Assembly: GCA_910577465.1 (NCBI GenBank)
Contig: CAJTMM010000038.1
Coordinates: 1 to 19,696, forward strand
Source of the DNA: an uncultured Muribaculaceae bacterium
GTDB lineage: Bacteria; Bacteroidota; Bacteroidia; Bacteroidales; Muribaculaceae
DNA: 19,696 bases
Direction: 5' to 3'
Shown here piece after piece: positions 14,754-19,696 of the stretch (positions are counted from its first letter, which is position 1; each line of letters opens with the position of its first letter). The position numbers were made by a program, and so were the translations under genes. The notes under the pieces were generated by a model. That model made no database searches and was not told the origin of the DNA. It saw nothing but the letters and a program-made list of their open reading frames with translations.

Positions 14754-15398
14754 ATGATGAACAGAATAACAATCATAGTTTTGCTATGTGCGCTCTCCGG
14801 CATAAAACTGCAGGCGGATCCTGTACCCGACCGCAAGTTGCCTTCCGGTATGCAGGTACCTGTGTCGGAAATATCACTTGAAGTACGCACCGGCAGCGAG
14901 GATTATCTTATGCCGACATTGGAGGAGCTGCTGGGTGGTCCGGTAGATGATTTCGGTGATGTGCGCGATACCGAAATGCTCAAATTGGATTTGGTAGATT
15001 ATGCCAAAAAATACCTCGGATGCCGTTATGTGCATGGTGGTAAGGGTCCTAAGGTATTCGATTGCTCAGGTTATACGAGTTTCATATTCCGAAATTTCGG
15101 ATATTCCATTAGTCCCGGATCGCGTTTGCAGGGTGCACAAGGTAAGCGCGTGTCACTCGACAGTGTAGAGGTGGGTGATCTGATGTTTTTCAGCGGCCGT
15201 GCCGGAGGAAAGACTGTGGGTCACGTAGGTATGGTGATAGAAGTAAACGAAGCTACCGGACAGTTGAAGTTTATTCATGCATCGACTAAAAAAGGAATTA
15301 CGATACAGAGTTTTCCCGATGGGGCGTACTACAGCAAGCATTTTTTACATGTGCAACGCGTTATCGATGATGAAAAGCTTATTGCCGGAGGAAAGTAA
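14754..15398 (+). CDS. Secreted NlpC/P60-family cysteine peptidase
   Basis: A 214-residue protein with a signal peptide (hydrophobic residues 5-20, likely cleavage near A21) and a C-terminal NlpC/P60 domain from about residue 80. The catalytic triad is visible: C104 in DCSGY, H157 in GHVGM and H175 in FIHAS. The family cleaves peptide cross-links or stems in peptidoglycan, so it probably acts in the periplasm on the cell wall. Residues 22-78 are a linker without an obvious SH3b or LysM domain, so substrate targeting is unclear. ATG 14757 is an alternative start one codon later. It is monocistronic, with its own promoter and a strong terminator. Confidence 0.88.
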   Translation: MMNRITIIVLLCALSGIKLQADPVPDRKLPSGMQVPVSEISLEVRTGSEDYLMPTLEELLGGPVDDFGDVRDTEMLKLDLVDYAKKYLGCRYVHGGKGPKVFDCSGYTSFIFRNFGYSISPGSRLQGAQGKRVSLDSVEVGDLMFFSGRAGGKTVGHVGMVIEVNEATGQLKFIHASTKKGITIQSFPDGAYYSKHFLHVQRVIDDEKLIAGGK

Positions 15399-15441
15399 TA
15401 TCCCCCAAAGGTCTATTGATGATATTTTAGAATGAATATTT

Positions 15442-15475
15442 CAAGGAGTTGCGAGTATTTGCAGCTCCTTGTTTT
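15442..15475 (+). terminator. Rho-independent terminator after the NlpC/P60 gene
   Basis: CAAGGAGTTGC at 15442-15452 pairs with GCAGCTCCTTG at 15461-15471, 11 pairs with one T-G wobble and an 8-nt loop. TTTT follows at 15472-15475. Confidence 0.75.
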
Positions 15476-15525
15476 GTATTTCAGGGGCTTATGCGGGCTG
15501 GGAGGTGGTTTTATCATGGTTTTTG

Positions 15526-15556
15526 TTTGGGATATATTCAAAGTTTGCTAAATTTG
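15526..15556 (+). promoter_or_regulatory. Promoter of the mutAB operon
   Basis: TTTG at 15526-15529 is followed after exactly 19 bp by TAAATTTG at 15549-15556, a near-perfect Bacteroidota -33/-7 pair and the clearest promoter in the window. Transcription would start near 15562, giving a leader of about 65 nt before mutA. The strong match fits high expression of a central carbon enzyme. Confidence 0.75.
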
Positions 15557-15629
15557 CACACAGTATGTACCTTATTTATACCATGGAGTCCATACGCTAA
15601 GAGAAAACAAAATAATATAATACATTATT

Positions 15630-17477
15630 ATGGCAGAAAAGAAAGAGTTATTGTTTGACCAATTCCCTCCGGTGTCAACAGCCGAGTGGAAAGCAAAAGT
15701 GGAAGCTGACCTGAAAGGAGCTCCTTTTGATAAGAAATTGGTTTGGCGAACTAATGAAGGCTTTAATGTCCAACCCATGTACCGTGCGGAGGATATAGCC
15801 GATTTGAAAACTACCGATTCGCTCCCCGGTGAATATCCTTATGTACGTGGTACGCGTGACAATAATGACTGGTTGTCGCGTCAGGAAATCATTGCTGACG
15901 ATGCCGAAGCCGCAAATGCAAAGGCTCTCGACGTTTTGGGTAAGGGAATCAATTCCCTCGGATTCAAGGTAAAGGAAGCTAATGCCGAGGAGCTTGCCAC
16001 ATTGCTTAAGGGTATTGTGGTCAATGCTGTGGAGTTGAACTTCAAATGTTGTCCCAAAAAGTCCTTGGCATTTGCAAAGGTACTCGTGGAATACTTAAAA
16101 GCCAATGGAATTGAAAAAGAATTCAAAGGCTCGATTGACTTCAACCCGTTTAAGAAAGCGTTGAAGCACGGTGTTGAGTTTCCCGGCGATATTGCCGCCA
16201 TGGGGGCTGAGATGCTCGAAACCGTTAAGGATGTACCCGGTTTAAAGGTGCTTGCGGTGGATTCTGAGATGCTCAGCAATGCCGGTGCTTACATATTTCA
16301 GGAACTTGGCTATGCTTTAGCCTGGGGTGCTGAATGGCTTACTCTTCTTACAGAGAAAGGTTACAGCGCAGGTGATGTGGCGAACCGTATTAAATTTAAT
16401 ATGGGTGTGTCAAGCAACTACTTTATGGAACTTGCCAAGTTCCGTGCAGCACGTATGTTGTGGGCCCAGATTGTGAAGCAATATAATCCTGCCAGTGACG
16501 ATGACTGCAAGATGGCTGTACATGCTGTAACATCAAAATTCAATCAAACGATATATGATGCGCATGTGAATTTGCTGCGTAGCCAGACGGAATGTATGTC
16601 GGCAGCTCTTGCCGGTGTGGATTCGATAACCGTCACTCCGTTTGATACACCTTATAAGACTCCTGACGATTTCTCGGAACGTATAGCGCGTAATCAGCAG
16701 TTCCTTTTGAAGGAGGAGAGTCATCTGGATAAGGTGGTTGACCCCGCAGGCGGCAGCTATTATGTGGAAACTCTTACGGCATCTATAGCTGCTGAAGCGT
16801 GGAAGCTGTTCCTTGCCGTTGAGGATAATGGCGGTTTCCTTGCGCAAGTGAATAGTGGCGATGTCCAGAAAGTGGTGCGTGAGTCTTCGGAAAAACGTCA
16901 TACAGACGTGGCTCGCCGTAAAGAAATATTGTTGGGTACCAACCAGTATCCTAATATCAATGAAGTTGCAGCAGGCAAGATTGAGACAACCGGTTGCTCT
17001 TGCGGTTGCTCACATAACGAAGGACCTAAGGGCGAGGGACTGCCTACAGCCCGTGCGGCAAGTGATTTCGAAGCATTGCGTCTTGCTACTGAGGCGGCGG
17101 GACGTCGTCCAAAAGTGTTTATGCTTACTATCGGTAATCTTGCCATGCGTCTTGCCCGAGCACAGTTCTCAACCAATTTCTTCGGTTGTGCCGGTTATGA
17201 AATTATTGACAACCTCGGCTTTGATACCGTTGAACAGGGCGTTGATGCGGCTCTTGAACAAGGCGCCGATGTGGTGGTGCTCTGCTCAAGTGATGATGAG
17301 TATGCCACACTTGCTCCTGATGCATTCAAGTACCTCGACGGTCGTGCGGAATTTGTAGTTGCCGGTGCTCCTGCATGCATGGACGAATTGAAGGCGCTGG
17401 GTATAAATGATTTTGTACATGTGCGTTGCAATGTGCTTGACACTCTGCGCGATTTCAATGGTCGCTTGCTAAAGTAA
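15630..17477 (+). CDS. mutA: Methylmalonyl-CoA mutase small (beta) subunit
   Basis: A 615-residue partner subunit of the adenosylcobalamin enzyme that interconverts succinyl-CoA and (R)-methylmalonyl-CoA, used in Bacteroidota to make propionate from succinate. The N-terminal two thirds form the TIM-barrel fold, with the family segment KFRAARMLWAQIVKQYNP shared with MutB. The C-terminal domain resembles a cobalamin-binding domain but lacks the DxHxxG motif, with NFFGCAGY at residues 516-523 in its place. It is therefore the non-catalytic subunit, as is normal for MutA, and not a decayed gene. An unusual cluster C456, C458, C460, H462 lies in the linker between the two domains. It is followed by mutB after 33 nt. 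Confidence 0.95.
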   Translation: MAEKKELLFDQFPPVSTAEWKAKVEADLKGAPFDKKLVWRTNEGFNVQPMYRAEDIADLKTTDSLPGEYPYVRGTRDNNDWLSRQEIIADDAEAANAKALDVLGKGINSLGFKVKEANAEELATLLKGIVVNAVELNFKCCPKKSLAFAKVLVEYLKANGIEKEFKGSIDFNPFKKALKHGVEFPGDIAAMGAEMLETVKDVPGLKVLAVDSEMLSNAGAYIFQELGYALAWGAEWLTLLTEKGYSAGDVANRIKFNMGVSSNYFMELAKFRAARMLWAQIVKQYNPASDDDCKMAVHAVTSKFNQTIYDAHVNLLRSQTECMSAALAGVDSITVTPFDTPYKTPDDFSERIARNQQFLLKEESHLDKVVDPAGGSYYVETLTASIAAEAWKLFLAVEDNGGFLAQVNSGDVQKVVRESSEKRHTDVARRKEILLGTNQYPNINEVAAGKIETTGCSCGCSHNEGPKGEGLPTARAASDFEALRLATEAAGRRPKVFMLTIGNLAMRLARAQFSTNFFGCAGYEIIDNLGFDTVEQGVDAALEQGADVVVLCSSDDEYATLAPDAFKYLDGRAEFVVAGAPACMDELKALGINDFVHVRCNVLDTLRDFNGRLLK

Positions 17478-17510
17478 AGTATTCACCCACGTTAAATCTA
17501 TAAACAAAAG

Positions 17511-19643
17511 ATGAGACCAGATTTTAAAACCATAGATATTACGAAAGATGCTTTCGGAGCTGCTCATGCACCGATGGCTGCGGGTGAAGAATGGCTCACC
17601 CCGGAACTCATACCGGTAAAACCGGTTTATACAAAAGAAGACCTCGAAGGACTGGAACACCTGAACTATGTGTCGGGATTACCTCCATTCTTGCGCGGTC
17701 CGTACAGTGCCATGTATCCGTTGCGTCCTTGGACCATACGTCAGTATGCCGGTTTCTCTACCGCCGCTGAGTCCAATGCGTTCTATCGTCGTAATCTTGC
17801 ATCGGGTCAGAAAGGCTTGTCAGTAGCATTTGACCTTGCTACGCACCGAGGTTATGATGCCGACCACGAACGTGTGGTAGGTGATGTCGGTAAGGCTGGC
17901 GTGTCTATCTGTTCGCTCGACGACATGAAAGTACTCTTTGACGGTATTCCGTTGAACAAGATGTCAGTATCGATGACCATGAACGGTGCTGTGCTTCCGG
18001 TGCTCGCATTCTATATCAATGCCGGTTTGGAGCAGGGTGCCAAGCTTGATGAAATGGCCGGTACCATACAAAATGACATTCTTAAGGAATTCATGGTGCG
18101 TAACACCTATATTTATCCGCCGGAATTCTCCATGCGTATTATCGCCGACATATTTGAGTACACTTCTCAGAATATGCCTAAGTTCAATAGCATATCTATT
18201 TCCGGTTACCACATGCAGGAAGCCGGTGCGACATGTGATATTGAGTTGGCTTACACTCTTGCCGATGGTCTGGAATACCTGCGTGCAGGTGTCAATGCCG
18301 GTATGGATATCGATGCATTTGCTCCCCGTCTGTCGTTCTTCTGGGCTATCGGTATGAATTTCTTCATGGAGATAGCCAAGATGCGTGCCGCACGTATGCT
18401 CTGGGCTAAGATTGTGAAGCAGTTTAATCCCAAGAATCCTAAATCGCTTGCGCTGCGCACACACTCACAGACCTCGGGATGGTCGCTCACCGAGCAGGAT
18501 CCGTTTAACAACGTGGGACGTACCTGTATCGAAGCCATGGGTGCAGCATTGGGCCATACACAGTCATTGCACACCAACGCTCTTGACGAAGCTATAGCAT
18601 TGCCTACGGATTTTTCAGCCCGTATAGCCCGTAACACTCAGATTTATATTCAGGAAGAAACCATGGTGACCAAGCAGGTTGACCCATGGGCCGGTTCTTA
18701 CTATGTGGAAGCGCTGACCAATGAGATAGCTCACCGTGCATGGGAACACATCCAAGAGATTGAGAAACTGGGTGGTATGGCTAAGGCTATTGAGACCGGT
18801 CTGCCCAAGCTGCGTATCGAGGAAGCGTCGGCACGTACCCAGGCGCGCATTGATTCCGGCCGTCAGACAATTGTAGGTATCAATAAGTACCGTCTTGACC
18901 ACGAGGACCCCATCGACATCCTGGAGATTGACAATACAGAAGTGCGCAAGGAGCAGATTGAACGTCTTAATGATGTGAAGGCTCATCGCGACGAAGCCAA
19001 GGTGAAAGAAGCGCTGGAAGCGATAACTGAATGTGTACGCACCAAGAAGGGTAACCTTTTGGATCTGGCTGTCAAAGCTGCCGGCTTGCGTGCCACACTT
19101 GGTGAAATTTCAGATGCCTGCGAAGCTGTAGTGGGCCGTTATAAAGCAGTAATCAGAACTATATCACGCGTGTATTCAAGCGAAACCAAAGGAGATGCCG
19201 ATTTTGAAAAGGCACAGAAGATGTGTGAGGAATTTGCCAAACGCGAAGGTCGTCAGCCCCGTATCATGATAGCCAAGATGGGACAAGACGGTCATGACCG
19301 TGGAGCAAAAGTTGTGGCAACCGGTTATGCCGACTGCGGATTCGATGTGGATATGGGACCGTTGTTCCAGACACCTGCTGAAGCAGCGCGTCAGGCAGTG
19401 GAGAATGACGTTCATATTTTGGGCGTAAGCTCTTTGGCTGCCGGTCATAAGACGTTGATACCTCAAGTTATCGAAGAGTTGAAGAAACTCGGACGTGATG
19501 ACATTATGGTGACTGCAGGAGGAGTAATCCCGGCACAGGACTACGACTTCTTGTACAAAGCCGGTGTATCAGCCATCTTCGGCCCCGGTACCCGCATCCC
19601 GGTTTCAGCAATAAAGATGCTCGAGCTCCTGATGGAAGAATAA
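17511..19643 (+). CDS. mutB: Methylmalonyl-CoA mutase large (alpha) subunit
   Basis: The 710-residue catalytic subunit. The substrate barrel has Y79 (RQYAGFSTA), R197 (VRNTYIYPP) and H234 (SGYHMQEAG), each ten positions before the known Propionibacterium residues Y89, R207 and H244. The cobalamin domain carries D593-G-H595-D-R-G598, whose histidine is the lower axial ligand of the cobalt. It is followed by GVSSLAAGH and VTAGGVIPAQDYDFL. All key catalytic residues are therefore present. Together with MutA it forms a cytosolic heterodimer that needs adenosylcobalamin. Epimerase, decarboxylase and the MeaB-type chaperone are not in the window. Isoleucine codons here are mixed, unlike in the arginine genes. 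Confidence 0.97.
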   Translation: MRPDFKTIDITKDAFGAAHAPMAAGEEWLTPELIPVKPVYTKEDLEGLEHLNYVSGLPPFLRGPYSAMYPLRPWTIRQYAGFSTAAESNAFYRRNLASGQKGLSVAFDLATHRGYDADHERVVGDVGKAGVSICSLDDMKVLFDGIPLNKMSVSMTMNGAVLPVLAFYINAGLEQGAKLDEMAGTIQNDILKEFMVRNTYIYPPEFSMRIIADIFEYTSQNMPKFNSISISGYHMQEAGATCDIELAYTLADGLEYLRAGVNAGMDIDAFAPRLSFFWAIGMNFFMEIAKMRAARMLWAKIVKQFNPKNPKSLALRTHSQTSGWSLTEQDPFNNVGRTCIEAMGAALGHTQSLHTNALDEAIALPTDFSARIARNTQIYIQEETMVTKQVDPWAGSYYVEALTNEIAHRAWEHIQEIEKLGGMAKAIETGLPKLRIEEASARTQARIDSGRQTIVGINKYRLDHEDPIDILEIDNTEVRKEQIERLNDVKAHRDEAKVKEALEAITECVRTKKGNLLDLAVKAAGLRATLGEISDACEAVVGRYKAVIRTISRVYSSETKGDADFEKAQKMCEEFAKREGRQPRIMIAKMGQDGHDRGAKVVATGYADCGFDVDMGPLFQTPAEAARQAVENDVHILGVSSLAAGHKTLIPQVIEELKKLGRDDIMVTAGGVIPAQDYDFLYKAGVSAIFGPGTRIPVSAIKMLELLMEE

Positions 19644-19666
19644 TACATTCCGTTAATACAATACAG

Positions 19667-19696
19667 ATTGGGCGGCACCTTTTGATGCCGCCCAAT
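19667..19696 (+). terminator. Terminator hairpin after mutB, cut by the window end
   Basis: ATTGGGCGGCA at 19667-19677 pairs perfectly with TGCCGCCCAAT at 19686-19696, 11 pairs around an 8-nt loop. It begins 24 bp after the mutB stop. Any T run would lie just past the window edge, so its class is inferred from the stem alone. Confidence 0.7.

Noticed and set aside
15449..15658. A 69-codon plus-strand open frame before mutA
   Set aside because: It begins inside the terminator hairpin, spans the strong mutAB promoter and runs into mutA in another frame, so it cannot be a separate gene in any sensible transcript.
15630..17477. mutA as a pseudogene because the cobalamin motif is lost
   Set aside because: Loss of DxHxxG is normal for the small subunit; the frame is intact at full length and next to mutB.
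1..19696. CRISPR array, insertion sequence, prophage, defence system, tRNA or rRNA
   Set aside because: No regularly spaced repeats, no transposase or integrase, no defence-type domains, and no tRNA cloverleaf or rRNA sequence were recognised. The content is housekeeping.

Overview
The window looks like ordinary chromosomal DNA of a member of the Bacteroidales (Bacteroidota), possibly Muribaculaceae-like, although the family cannot be fixed from sequence reading alone. The evidence is a SOTCase-type transcarbamylase (the succinylated arginine route known from Bacteroides), TAnnTTTG promoter -7 elements in front of most transcription units, A-rich rather than Shine-Dalgarno translation starts, and a Bacteroidota-type split methylmalonyl-CoA mutase. 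I see no mobile element, phage, CRISPR array, defence island, tRNA or rRNA.

Layout. (1) 1-650: a G-rich leader, a small two-helix membrane protein with a bacterial PH-like domain, and a strong terminator. (2) 804-8864: eight tightly packed or overlapping genes in the order GNAT N-acyltransferase, argG, argC, argD, argF' (N-succinylornithine carbamoyltransferase), argB, argE, argH. Together they encode every step from glutamate to arginine, with succinyl rather than acetyl as the predicted protecting group. (3) 8946-11189: hppA, a membrane pyrophosphatase with residues expected of a K+-dependent pump that moves both Na+ and H+. It ends at a hairpin shared with the convergent lipoprotein gene. 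(4) 11275-12680, minus strand: a small lipoprotein and nfo (endonuclease IV). (5) 12849-14307: udk (uridine kinase) and lptB (ATPase of lipopolysaccharide transport), diverging from nfo. (6) 14308-14753: an AT-rich non-coding stretch, then a secreted NlpC/P60 cysteine peptidase. (7) 15526-19696: a canonical Bacteroidota promoter, mutA, mutB and a closing hairpin cut by the window edge.

How the genes fit together. Arginine synthesis uses succinyl-CoA for the first step, and MutAB interconverts succinyl-CoA and methylmalonyl-CoA on the succinate-to-propionate route. ArgG releases pyrophosphate, which HppA can hydrolyse to build an ion gradient; no terminator separates argH from hppA. These links are inference.

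I did not find a clearly new biological system. The points most worth a second look are the four-cysteine (CxxC...CxC) tail of the arginine-pathway GNAT, Ala instead of Pro at the specificity residue of the SOTCase, the dual-ion signature of HppA, a CxCxCxH cluster in the MutA linker, and the all-ATA isoleucine usage seen in an argG stretch.
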